The translations under genes and the position numbers were made by a program. The notes under the pieces were generated by a model, which did not search any database, was not told where the DNA came from, and worked only from the letters and a program-made list of their open reading frames with translations. Positions 1 through 10,820 of a stretch of DNA of 64,000 bases are shown here, one piece after another; position 1 is the first letter of the stretch; every line of letters starts with the position of its first letter. Source of the stretch: Botryosphaeria dothidea (lineage: Eukaryota; Ascomycota; Dothideomycetes; Botryosphaeriales; Botryosphaeriaceae); assembly GCA_011503125.2 (NCBI GenBank), contig WWBZ02000002.1:1054001-1118000 (forward strand), written 5' to 3'.

Positions 1-2966
1 AGTGCGTGCGTTCGCGTGTGGAGTAAAGGGTTCAGTTCAAATGATTTGGAAGTGAAAAATGGTAAGGGTGGAAAAATGCGAAGTGAAAGGTATAGTGATG
101 GTCGAGGCCGGCACGACTCAATGTGAAAGAACAAGAAGAAAGCTAAACAAGACCATTGTCATTTGTCAATCAAGCGGCCATTGTGCGGCTCTGTCGAGGG
201 TCGCTTTTTGGGTCGAGCAACGGCTAGAGTCACGAACAATGAGCAGACAGGCAGAGCTTATGAGTGAACAAAGGCGGGCCGCCTAAACAAACGCAGCAAA
301 CCCAACCAGTGGCTGGAACAGGAGAGATTAACACACGACAGCCAATGGATCAGGACGGCGGCGCTACAGCGAAACCGTAACCGAGATCTGAGAATGCTTC
401 TTTATTCTCCACACAAGGTGAGACAGGCGCGATAGGGCTGGCCGGGAGTCTTGCGCAGGGTCGGCGTGCGGTTGGCTCACGGCGGCCACGCGCGCGCTCT
501 CGGGACTGACGCCTTAGGCAAGGGCGCCGGCACGCAGTGCGCCCCGAAAAGCTTGGGCTTCCCACAGGATGATCCCGGATCGCCGTCGTGCGAAAATCAT
601 GGTGGTGAGCAGCGCGCTGGATCTCCGTTGGCTGCACGACATGGGCGGACGGCACGATGACAGCTAAGCCGTGTCAAAACCTGCGCAGAGACGATGTTTC
701 TCAGCGAAGCGAAGGGCGGGCCCACCGCGGTGTTTTCTAGACAGCCGCGAGAGACAGCGCGGCGGGCGGGGCGAGTGGCCAGCAGCACTCGCGGGCGCAC
801 ACGGCAGTGGAGCCATGGGCACGGCACGACTGGGGGCGCGGGTCGCGTGTATCAGATGTGCGAGAACAGCCGGACGGGGCGTGCGTGGGGATGGAATTTC
901 TGGATGTCGTTGAGAGAAGGTGAGGGAGAAGCAGCATGCAGGGCCAGACCGCCCGGCTGCTTCCCGCGCCCGACAGCCAATCGACTTGCCGCCCGCGCCG
1001 CCGAGCTGAAACCGCGAAGCGCTGACAACACTTCATCTATCTCCAACTCTTCCACCATCGCCGGCCGCCCGTCAAACCCTTCTTGCGCCAACGTCCACCG
1101 TACTCCATTTAGCCCTATCGCAGCCATGCCAGACGTCGTCGCAGATCGCCCGTCGTTGCGACCGCCCGTGCTTCATCCGCAACCCGCGCCCGCCGTATCT
1201 CGCCGTTGACGCCGGCTCGTCTTGCACTGCGCCTCGGATCGAGTTGACGCTATTGCTCGCCCCGAATGACGCCTCGGAGGCCCGTACAATGCTTGCTGTT
1301 GGACCCGGTTGCGGCGAAGAAGTCTGTCCCACGTTGCGCGAGCGCGTCGCCCTCGGCACGGTCCGCCTCAATATCTCTACGCGCCAGTGCCAGTGACCCC
1401 GGAGGCGATCGTGTCACGCCAGGCGTGGCTCCGATCCGTTCTCTTTAACGTGCGGCTGCATTTGAGTTTCCGCGCGGCCATTGATGCCTGAGACGTCTTC
1501 GAAAATACATGTACCCCCGTACCCCAGCTCCCGAGAGCGCCTACGGAGATTAAGGCTCCACTAACATCTCTTCGCGTCGCTCTCCCGTTCTGGAGCACTG
1601 GAGGCCCAGAAACACCAAGCGCTGGTACAACCTATGATCGTACGCTCCCAGGATCCTGCACGATTCCGATGAGGCAGAAGCCGTCGGCAGCACTCACAAT
1701 CGGTCCGTGATGCTACCCGGCATCTTCGGGGTTCCAATCGTGACCGACAGGTCCACGGCAGCTTCCGTCTTGAATTCTCCGGCTTCGACTGCATCCTCCA
1801 GGAAACACCACGCGCTGCGCTGGCCTATCAACACTCAAAACCGTTTACTTCGGGCAGAAATATGCCCGACTTGTTCGCCAGCCGCCCTCGACCACCAAGA
1901 CTCTTGGAAGCGGTTGCAAAACAACGCGTTATCCTCGGCAAACTTATCGTCAGACGTTTTCTTAGCAAGCGTCGCCACAATTGTCCACGGGACGCGCTGC
2001 TGGCCATTGCTACGCGGAGACACGTATTCACCGCTTTCTTAGCTTCGGGCTTTGTCAGCTTGGCCTCTGCGGCCAAGTCTCACGGCTTAGACATCCGACT
2101 TCTGCCTTCCAGTACGCCTCGTCATTGTGTCTTTGTCTTGCCATGATCATGCCTGCGCACTTGGCGCGAAGAGTGGAATGACCGGTCAAATTCCCTCAAT
2201 CGGTAACATCGTCAACCGCCAACGGTGCAAGGGGCATGCCTCAGGAAGCGCTCACGGCTCCTTTGAGTGCGCAAAGATTGCGAGCGGCAATTCAAGCTAC
2301 GTACGCGCTTGTGCAGAATTCCCCCCCAGCATCCGTCTTCCGGCATGAAAAGGACCCCTCATGTCATTTGACTTGGCTGTAACCGTGTCTTCGTTCTCCG
2401 CGCTGAAGTCAGTCGCTAACCCTGAAACACGCTCAACACTAACTCAATTTGTGCTGCATGTGCTGCGGAAGATATAGCATACTTTCTCAAATCTTTTCAC
2501 GTGCTGTCGCGTTGCTGTGAAGAATAGAGCAGCTGTCTGGGCATCCCGTACAGAATTTGCAGAAGCTTTTTATCTCCAACAAAAAAAAAAGTCTCGCGAT
2601 GAAAATCATTTCTGAATATTTCAAATGTCTCTCACAATCAATATAGGTTCCCCTTTTTCTGGAATCTGCGGGAAGGCTTTCCGAGCCTGGTTTCCTCGAT
2701 GGCGCCACTTCTCACCCGGTGGGCCGTTACTCGACCATTCACGCTTGTTTCTCAAACGTGAGTGAGTCGAGATTCCCTTCAAGGCCACATTAGCCTACAA
2801 TCTTTTGAACTATCGTTTGCGCATGCTGGTGATATAATGAGCGCACAGCTTTGTTAATGAGCTTAAGAGCTTCGCAATTTTTATCTCCGGAAGTATTGAC
2901 ATATCAATCCACCACTCTTCTCTCATAACACGACATTCGCTATTACCTCGCAAGAAATCTTCAATA
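1..2966. other. gene-poor left end, no convincing gene
   Basis: GC-rich from about 300 to 1500 and more AT-rich from about 2350. Short open frames on both strands overlap one another, have no recognisable protein similarity and show no consistent exon structure. A TATAATG-like AT-rich stretch near 2830-2850 could belong to the promoter of the small gene that follows. I could not find a tRNA, rRNA or repeat array here. Confidence 0.5.
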
Positions 2967-3320
2967 ATGTGGTTCATGGAACGCCTTCGCCGACTCAGAC
3001 GCCCGCAAATACAAGAAATGAATCCACATGCCGGTCAGAATCCTCATTGGAGTTATTCCTTGGAGCACCTGGACCAACAACCTACAGGACGACCATCAGG
3101 TATGTACTTGAGTGGTAGGTGACCGGCATCGAATTACCTTTACCGTTGATTCCTGGTTAACAAAGGATCGTTCTCTGCACTATTAGACGAGCAAAACCTT
3201 CGCCCGGTGATCCGACAACCTCCTCGGCAAACCCGTACTCCATTTTTCGTCCTAATGCGGCGTGCTGTCTCATCTCTCATGAGGCCACGCTACAGGAAGT
3301 TGCGTAGCAGGTCTGCCTAG
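2967..3320 (+). CDS. possible small basic protein, two exons
   Basis: Not recognised. Two short exons (2967-3099 and 3166-3320) join in frame into a 95-aa protein. The 66-nt intron has a GTATGT donor, a GTTAAC branch-like site and an AAG acceptor, and phase 1 matches on both sides. The protein opens MWFMERLRRLRR, is rich in Arg, Gln and Pro, and ends with an Arg/Lys/Ser-rich tail. No signal peptide or membrane segment is visible. Each exon alone is too short to be convincing; the support is the clean splice and the absence of stops across 95 codons. It could be a chance reading in AT-rich DNA. If real, its charge suggests nucleic-acid, ribosome or organelle-targeted function, but that is a guess. 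Confidence 0.42.
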
Positions 3321-3868
3321 CGAGACAAACGTATCGAAAGTGCCAGGAATGGGGTGTCACACTCAACTGAACGACATTAGAAGGAAAGAAGGCGTTTTAT
3401 TATGTTGTGGCTACCAAACAGATGTTGAGGTATTGATTGTTTTTTTTTCACGATCTCTGATGATTCACAAGGCTGGCGTATGAATGCCGATTGGGTCTAT
3501 ACGCTCGCTTAGACTGGTATGGTAATGGGAGTTTATGGATAGTTTTTGAGGACAAATGGAGTCGCTTACCCCTCCCAGATGGTATTCTGATTTCCCCGCT
3601 GCGGTGACTTTCAACCTTAAAGTTGATCATGCGCTTAACATACAGCAATGACGCATCGAGTATTCGCGCATGTTATAACGACTGTCGGCACATGCGCTAC
3701 GATTCGTGCGATTTCTTGATCGACGCACCCTTGAACTTTCCGAAGCTTGTCCCAACCTTACAATATCCGGATGCTCAAGCCATTCGAACGAAATGTTCGC
3801 CGCAACGTCATTCACATCTTTCCGCTCCGAACAATGCATACCGTCCCCTAAACCTTCATTCCCGACTC
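3321..3868. other. intergenic, nothing seen
   Basis: Lies between the possible small gene and the 3' end of the reductase gene. It contains a short T-run near 3440 and no open frame with family resemblance. Confidence 0.4.
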
Positions 3869-5237
3869 TTACGCCATGCCCTCCGTCTCCGCGATCCTAA
3901 AGACATACTTGACCGCGCTAGCCTTCCCGTCCCTCAGATTCTCCAACGCCGTCCGCACGCCGCCCAGCCCGCCCGGCACGATCTCCTGCGGCTGCGCCCG
4001 GAACCAGCCGTCCCGCAACCCCTTCGCAAACACCCTGAACCACACGTACCCGAAGTACTGCGCATCCGTGTGCACCGCACCCACGTTCGTGATCGTCTGC
4101 GTCACGTACTCCGGAATGCCTTCGTAGTCTTTGAACGGCAGCACCAGCGTGATCGTGCCGCCCGCCGCCAGCACCCTGCCCAGGTTCACGTAGCTGCCCT
4201 TCTCCGACACGGCGTCGTAGGCGTGCAGCAGCGGGACGCCCGCGGGGATCGCTGCTTTGATGCCGTCGACCACGGCGTCGTCGCTGCCCCGGTAGTCGAC
4301 GATCGTGTCCCCTTTGGACCGGTCGATGAGGGTTTCCACGTGCGCCGCGCCGCGCCCCGCGACGCAGATGAGCGGGTGGATGTTGCTGCGCGCCGCCAGC
4401 TGCACCGCGTACGCGCCGACGGCCGAGGCGGCCCCGTAGATGACGAGGGGCGTGGGTGTTGCGGGCGGCGTGGGCTGCTGCCACGGTTCGGGCAGGCCGA
4501 GGCGCAGGTAGAGGCCGATGGCGGCGGTCATGGCGGCGAGGGGGATGGCTGCGGCTTCTGGGGTTGGGTGGAGTGTGGTTAGTGGCGGGACTGTTCATTG
4601 GGGGAAGGGGTGGTTCGAGCTTGATGTGGTGGGCATGGATGTGGGTAAGATGGGCGTGGCCGGAAAAGGCAATGGTGTTGAAGAGAGCAATGCGAGAGGG
4701 GATTGATAATTGCTTTTTCCTCTCTCTTAGGCAAGATGGACGTACCCTCAAAGCTTGTGTTCTTAGGGATGTGGAATGTAGTGTGTGCCCAGGCTATAGC
4801 ATACTCGGCGTAGCTTCCATGAGCCGTTACCATCTCGTGGAAGGCGGCCACGCGGTCACCGGGCTTGAATTCGGTGACATTGGCGCCGACCTCCTCGACG
4901 ATGCCAGCGATGTCGTCGCCTTCATTCCTGGGCTGCTTTGTCCACTCTGGCAATTTCCTTTATTGCAGGATTGGTTCTGTTAGATAAAATTCCTTGGTGG
5001 AGAATCTTGGTGGCGACAGTTGAGACAGAGTGGGAGAAATGAGGGGGTTAAGGGGAGAAATAGTTGCCGCACCAAGGAGTCCCGTTGGTGTGTCAGCGCA
5101 AGCTGTTAAACCTACCAATCTTTGGGGTTACTTCCCGAAACCACGACCTTGATGAGGACCTGATCGTCATTGGGTTCGGGAATGGTAGAGTCAACAATCT
5201 CGACCTGGACTCCGGGATGAACAATGGCTTCCTTCAT
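3869..5237 (-). CDS. MDR-family (zinc-independent) reductase / quinone oxidoreductase-like
   Basis: Three exons (5237-5116, 4957-4746, 4557-3869) give 340 aa. This is a medium-chain dehydrogenase/reductase of the GroES-like, trans-enoyl-reductase/CipB-like group, probably a cytosolic NADPH-dependent reductase of an activated double bond or quinone. The N-terminus starts MKEAIVHPG and carries GSNPKDWK, the usual signature of this branch. Next come a GDDIAGIVEEVG segment and GDRVAAFHE, the GroES-like half. The Rossmann half has VIYGAASAVGAYAVQLA and DYRGSDD. The cysteine and histidine zinc ligands of classical ADHs are not evident, which is normal for this group. The splice phases fit exactly (D-W and E codons split). 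Introns are 158 and 188 nt, long for this window. The substrate cannot be read from sequence; there is no biosynthetic cluster around it. Confidence 0.88.
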
Positions 5238-5935
5238 TGTGGCAAATTTGATGTAGCTCAAAGGTAAATGAGTATGGGGACTGTCAATTAGTCAAGGCCG
5301 AAATAATTAAGCTTAAGCCTTTTATACATTAACAAGAAGCATCAGAAGGTCATTAATAATCGTGCAATCATTTGGGTGGGGTTCCATAGATTTCGAGGCT
5401 AGACAATGGAGCTCGGCAACCGGCTATTGCGTCACCCGAAGAGGTCGGGTTTAACGCGGACTTTCTCCTCCGCTGGACCACTAGAGCTTGAGCGTTGGAC
5501 ACCTACATCTTCTAGCGCTCTCTGAACGGTAAGTACTTAGTGCTATGTCCATGTCCTCGGTTGCTTGGTGAGGGCCTTGCCCAGGTTCCAGTTCACCTTC
5601 TCTGATAAGCGAAAACTCGTGTGCTCGGGCGGTGCGGGTAATGCGACCACCAACACCAAGTCTGACAAAAGAAGTTCGTTTTCAGTCAGATTCAAATGAC
5701 AAAGTAATCTCGACCTCCAGAATTCAGCAAAGGAAAGGTGTTATTTATGTGCTACTTGGCGCAATGCCTTGGCAAGGAAGAATGAATTAATTTTTGGACT
5801 CCATAAATAAGGAAGAGGTGAGGCTTCAGGTACAGGATTCGATTGTGATAGAGTAATGAGTGGCGCGAGTAGCGCGGGGGAATCTCAGAATTAGTCGAGA
5901 GTAAAACCGAAATAAGTCGAAGCAGATATCACGGC
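5238..5935. other. reductase promoter and DnaJ_C gene 3' flank
   Basis: Both neighbours are on the minus strand, so this holds the upstream region of the reductase and the downstream region of the DnaJ_C gene. It is AT-rich. A 38-codon frame at 5406 ends before any usable donor. No motif stands out. Confidence 0.4.
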
Positions 5936-8218
5936 TTAGACTGGCCCTGAATGCTTCAGAGCCTGGATTTTCACGTTGACAATAAGATCGCCCCTCTCGA
6001 ATGGATTACGGGATCTCGGCATCCCGTGGCCAGGGAGTACGCGTTCCCAGTTGGCAGGCGTATTTTTCGGGCCACTGATCTTCTTCTTTTTGCCGTCAAT
6101 CGTCCAGATCTCTTTGCGCCATCCAGATACGGCTTCCCGATACGTGAGATCTAATGTGGTGTGCAAGTCGGAGCCAACACGATCGAACAAGAAATGCCGT
6201 TTCTGGAAAGTCTTGTCGTTAGTATATGTCCAGGTCAGGGTGCAAACGCTATTCATATTTATGACCGAATACTTACGTCCTCGATGACGAACCATATGTC
6301 TTGTGCTACACCGTCTGCATCCTGGTTTCCCGCACCTCGACATTTCAATTTGCTGCCTGCCTTGATGCCCTTCCTGATAGGGATATGGATTTCCTTGGGT
6401 TCCATCCTCCAGGTTCCCGTCCATTTATCGAAAACTTGTCTCTCAATCCTGACAGTCCGGTTGGTGCCATGGAACGCCTCTTCAAGCGTAACAGGGAGCT
6501 TCTGGATGACATCAGATGGCCTTGGTGTGAGAGGCGGAGATTTTTTCTGTGACGAAGGAGGTGGCGGTTGCGACGGCGTGGGTGTCCGTTCGTTCGAGAC
6601 TGGTGACATCTCTCTTGGACTTTCCGCAATGCGCGCCCATCTATCGTTACGCCCGTCTGGTATGCCTTGACCTGCATCCCCAGAATCTGGTTTTCTGGGC
6701 AGGAATCCATTGAAGAAATCGAATGATCCTTCTTTATGAGGCTGGTTGAATATAGCGGAGTCCCGTCGAAAAGGTGACCCTACGCCAGCACTGCCGCCAG
6801 TTGATCCTCCGCTCCCTCCACCCGAAGCGTGTGATGCATACGACGAACCGCGACGGATAGCGCTTTGTAGGGCCGGAGTCGTGGGAATCTTGATATTGCT
6901 CTTGAGGTCCTGCGATCTGTGGATTGCGCCACTCGGCATGACAAAATAAGCGATCTTGTCGAAGTTTTGAGGCGGGATGTGCCATGGTTCGGCCAACAAG
7001 GATGCCTCATTTGCCTTGCTTATGCCAATACAGAAGTTGTGACTGTCATAAGGTTGTGAGCGGGCGAAGAAAGAGGCGGAGATAGGAGGCCGCTTACAAT
7101 TCTTGAAGCGAATTCTGCTCTTCAAGCTTCTCGGCTGCCTCTTTGAGCCTTCGAATCTCTTCTTTGATTGTCAACTTCTCCTCTTGCATAATCCTCATTT
7201 CCGTGTCAACCCTTCGGGGCTTTCGGTTAGGGTCATTCATGGGATCTTCTTCAGCATCTCGAGAATTACCTTCCGAGCTCCGCGATAATTCCGAGGTTGC
7301 GTCGGGTGTGTGCGAACCCACAGTAGTGTTGAAGGAACGAGGAGGAGTGAGTAGTGTGGCTGGTGAAAGCAGTTCATCATCGTCACCTTCCACCCAATCC
7401 ACTACCGTGGGCTGCCGGTAACGGACCTTCTTTGATGGCTTTTGTTCTTCCGTGTGAGGACGTTCCGGGGAAGGAGATTTAGAGCCAGCTGCAGGAGAGT
7501 CGGGGAGCTCCACAACTTCATCTTCAGAAGATGCAGCATCTTCATCATCTAGCTCCAGCGCGGTTGCATCCGCGTACACGAGCTGATCCAGCTCATCAGC
7601 CAGGGCATCCCAATCGACAATCTTCTTGAGGATGTATGGATGCCTCCGACCAGAGACGATGTCCTCAACCAGAAGAAACAGCTGCTCCTTCATTTTCCCG
7701 AGCCCGACAAACGTGGCCTGGTCTCGGAAGTCCTTGAAGCTGCTGCTCCGGTCGCATATCTTCTTGCAGAAGCCTTGCAAGTCCTGATCTTTAGGTGTGG
7801 CGGAGATACGTCTCTGAGGTGGTAGGCCGTCGAGAAAGCCCCCGATTTCTTGAAGATCATCTTCACATTCTTCGGCAAGTTCGCGAAGTTCAACTTCAGT
7901 GTGACGGTCGCAGCGCTTGAGGAATGACTTTGGGTCGACGAGCTCCTTCTCCAAGACCAGCAATTCCCAATGTAAGCCACGGACTACACGCAGTAAGTCA
8001 GTCTTGCGTCTGGTATGGGCAGTACTCCGTGGGGCCTACTGTGCTTGCTTAATTCCTGGAAGCCAGACCCCGCAAGATCGCCTTTCGATTAATGGTCAGC
8101 TAAACGACAGCCAAGAAGTGGCGGAATGCATGGACTCACAAGCTGTCGAGTGTTCGAAGGCCAAATCACCAACGTGCTTGACCTGGTCGATAACCTCGCT
8201 GTCCGAGAACGCCGCCAT
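5936..8218 (-). CDS. J-domain-less protein with DnaJ C-terminal substrate-binding domains
   Basis: Four exons (8218-8140, 7983-7098, 7042-6277, 6202-5936) give 665 aa; every phase fits and the last intron has a perfect TACTAAC branch site. Residues 1-130 form a helical domain (MAAFSDSEVIDQVKHVG...) reminiscent of the N-terminal helical domains of fungal STAND-type signalling proteins. An acidic, Ser/Pro-rich linker follows, then a Glu/Lys coiled coil around 290-320 and a Gly/Ser-rich stretch like a G/F linker. Residues about 500-660 match DnaJ CTD-I and CTD-II (LPVTLEEAFHG, KAGSKLKCRGAGN, then LDLTYREAVSGW and LPGHGMP). No J domain or HPD motif, and no CxxCxGxG zinc centre, occurs anywhere. 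Known DnaJ_C modules hold unfolded clients and bind the Hsp70 tail; a client-holding or scaffold role without Hsp70 ATPase stimulation is inference. Confidence 0.85.
7984..8139 (-). other. structured 156-nt intron of the DnaJ_C gene
   Basis: Intron 1 (donor GTGAGT, acceptor GTGTAG) contains an inverted repeat. TCTTGCGTCTGG at 8002-8013 pairs with 8063-8077 except for a 3-nt CCC bulge. An inner CAGTA/TACTG pair is also present. Length and hairpin resemble the prp8 intron, but the sequence is different. Confidence 0.55.
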
Positions 8219-9643
8219 CGAGTGGAGACACGCCTTCTTGGATGAGGCTCAGGCTGGAGTGAGGCTACCAGTGAGCGAAGGCCATCCCCTAAGCAGTTCG
8301 CCGGATTTAAAAGGACAGCCTTGCAAGGCTGTCACCGGTTAGAGCCGCGCCCGGCTTTATGCTGATTCGCGTGGCGACATACGCTATGGTCAGCCTATTT
8401 CTGCCTGGGGCAAGGCTGAAAACCACAACGCACCACGCTTATCGATGGCGTTTCATTGAAAGCAGGCGCGATAGTCGCGGGGCTTCCTGACGGGTCCAAG
8501 AATAACTTTGGCCCCCAGTCGTTTATGGGGGGCGCCCGCTACGCGTGGCACAGTTGAGGGCTTTCGACACGGTTCTCTGGGCGCATTGCTTTGCCTGCTG
8601 ACAAAGAGACAAGGTCTTGTTGTTCTTGGAGTTCCTAGTGCCCTCGTCTCAGAAACACTGCAAGGGTGCGCGCGGCTGAGTGCATGCCTCCGGTGCTCTC
8701 AGCTCGTGTTGTGGCTTGCTTGGCGCTCCCTCCATCTGGAGATCAGACGGGCGGCAGCATGTGGCCGCGTAGCGCGGACTCCACCCGCCCAGGTTCTCCA
8801 TCGTTATTGCCTGCCTCTGGTTGAGCATATGCACGTCAGCGCTGCAGACAAGGCATCCCTGGGAAAACGTTGAAACAATCGATTCAAGCTGGCTTTGTTG
8901 CTTCTGCTCATGGATTGATTGGCCAGAATGTTACAGGACAAAAAGGTAAGGTAAACAGATATGTCGAATCAGCAGGTCTTGGAATGGGGCAACAATGCAT
9001 GAGGAGTGATTTTAGCTGCGGTTGGTTGAATCAGAAGCAGTGCCTCAGAGTCACTTGTCTTATGTCAGTTGTCCGCCCATTGTCAGTGCTTGATACTCTA
9101 GCCTAGGTCTCATTTTCAGCTTGCACATGGCAATATGCAACCAAATCAGCGATAATGGGCCCACCATACTCCTGCTGCGTGAAAGAATAGAAGGAATGAG
9201 TTGGGGCGTATTGCAAGCGGGAAGCGAAAGTACGAATGTAGATTTGAAACAGTCGTCAGGACGTGTAGCTTGCAGAGACTGGTGTTTACATGCTCACGAC
9301 TGCTTCAACTCCCCATACGATGACGACAGTGCTGTTGCCGAAGATCGTGGGCAACTTCCTATTTTTTTTTGGCGCCATAGGAGTGAAGTTATTTGCCGCC
9401 TTGAGACACCATGCACAACCACAGAGCCGCAAAACTTGGAGCGCAAGTGAAAAACCGATTGGGAGATCTCTTTTTTATTCGTGCAACCAGTCCAGTCGGT
9501 ACCTCCCGTTGAGCGACGAACTGATGTTAGGCACAATATTCTTGCGCCAAAAAGCCGAAGAAGCCCATCCTGGTTTTGAATACGCATCCGCTGACTCCGA
9601 CCGCCAATGTATCGTTTCCCCCTCAACCCATCGTAATCCCCAT
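8219..9643. other. intergenic region with one hairpin-element copy
   Basis: This is the upstream region of the DnaJ_C gene and the downstream region of rpl34. It is GC-rich to about 8850. No gene was recognised. The only structured feature is the hairpin element at 9206-9318, listed separately. Confidence 0.4.
9206..9318 (+). repeat. degenerate copy of prp8-type hairpin element
   Basis: The core TTGAAACAGTCGTCAGGACG (9244-9263) aligns with the left arm of the prp8 intron hairpin. ACGACTGCTTCAA (9296-9308) pairs with its first 13 nt with one mismatch. It shares two flanks with the prp8 intron: GCGTATTGC upstream (9206-9214) and a CCCCATA tail downstream. It sits in intergenic DNA here, so it is not obviously an intron. 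Confidence 0.6.
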
Positions 9644-10373
9644 TCAACGCTTCTTCTGCTGGGACTCCTTGAGGACCTTCTTGACGATCTTCTGCTCCTC
9701 GATCAGGAAGGCACGGACAACACGGTCCTTGACGCAGTTGGCGCACCGCGAGCCACCGTAGGCACGCTGGACGGTCTTCTTAGGGCGAGAGATAGTGGCG
9801 TACTCGTGGGGGCGGAGGGCAGGGATCTGTTGCGGATAATCAGTCTCTACATCGAAGGCTATTTTCCAGGCATCATGGGCTGCGGGGTGTCGAATGCGTT
9901 GGTCGGAAGATGCTGTCCTTGCGGCCGGCGGACATGGAGCTTGCAAGAAAAATCCCCAAAACGGTTCCATCATAACATAGCGGTCGTTCCTCCTCGCATT
10001 CGAATCGCCCGTAGTTCCCATAATTTACAAAAGGATAGAGATCCACTTACACCCGCAAGCTTGGAGCCGCAGTCACCGCACTTGGGAGCAGTGCCCTTCT
10101 TCTTGATGTGGAGATAACGGAGCTGGCCACCCGGGGTCTTGATGACGCGAACCTTGTTCGACCGGGTGTTGTAGCTGCATCAATTCAGTTAGCTGCGGTC
10201 GTTCTAACAAGGACGGATTGCATGGCGACGAATGTTCGAGCGCGGTTGACGAGTGGAGGACTTACGGGGTGCGGCGGCGCTGTGAGCGGGAAAATTGTTA
10301 GCAGAACATCCAAGCAAGAGAAATGCAAAAGCCACTGCAGTGCACATACGTAGGTCAACCTGTTGGACGGCAT
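9644..10373 (-). CDS. rpl34: 60S ribosomal protein eL34
   Basis: Four exons (10373-10350, 10279-10266, 10174-10051, 9826-9644) encode 114 aa, normal for eL34 of the cytosolic large subunit. The protein begins [20 protein letters not shown]. It carries the paired CGDCG and CANC zinc-binding cysteines and ends with a Lys-rich QQKKR tail. The first exon has eight codons and the second is a 14-nt microexon; the frame closes only if both are spliced as listed. Introns are 70, 91 and 224 nt. Clustering of introns near the start codon is typical of fungal ribosomal protein genes. It is head-to-head with prp8. Confidence 0.95.
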
Positions 10374-10820
10374 CTTGTCGGTATTCGCGGGCTGTGCTTC
10401 GCGGGGTTGTCGTTAGTCGTCGTTGTCGCGGTGTGCCGGCCTTTCGCGATGGTTTTCCAAAACGCTGCGTGCGAGCGTGCGGGCTCGTTTAGTTTTTCCG
10501 GCCGACGCCAAGCAATGTCCGTGCGTCCTGACGCCTGCGCGGAAAATCTCCAAGTCGCAGCGCAGCAACACGCAGACGCCACCCCAGACGCGTCGCCGCA
10601 CCCCCAATTCAAATCCCATCACCCGCGAGTGAGGGTCGCGTGCAATCGCCTTCGTTTGTGCACCGCCGCTCTGCAGACCCAGTTACGCGCTATTTGAGGA
10701 GCGCGTCTGCGGCTTCGACAACCGCCTCGGGCGACCGAGCTTGGGTTGCCCATCACCTCCACATCCGACCTCGACCTTCCCACCTCAACACCATCGAGCG
10801 CATCGAGATCCGGCATCGCC
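10374..10820. promoter_or_regulatory. shared divergent promoter of rpl34 and prp8
   Basis: 447 bp separate the two start codons of a ribosomal protein and a spliceosome core gene, so promoter elements must overlap or be shared. The region is GC-rich with a pyrimidine-rich stretch before prp8. No TATA box is evident. Confidence 0.6.

Noticed and set aside
694..1209. Open frame of 171 codons in the GC-rich left end
   Set aside because: Arg/Pro-rich translation, overlaps equally long frames on both strands, no family motif, no splice logic.
1128..1422. Plausible start context followed by an open frame if a stop near 1207 is bypassed
   Set aside because: Requires ignoring an in-frame TGA and no intron fits; the translation matches nothing I recognise.
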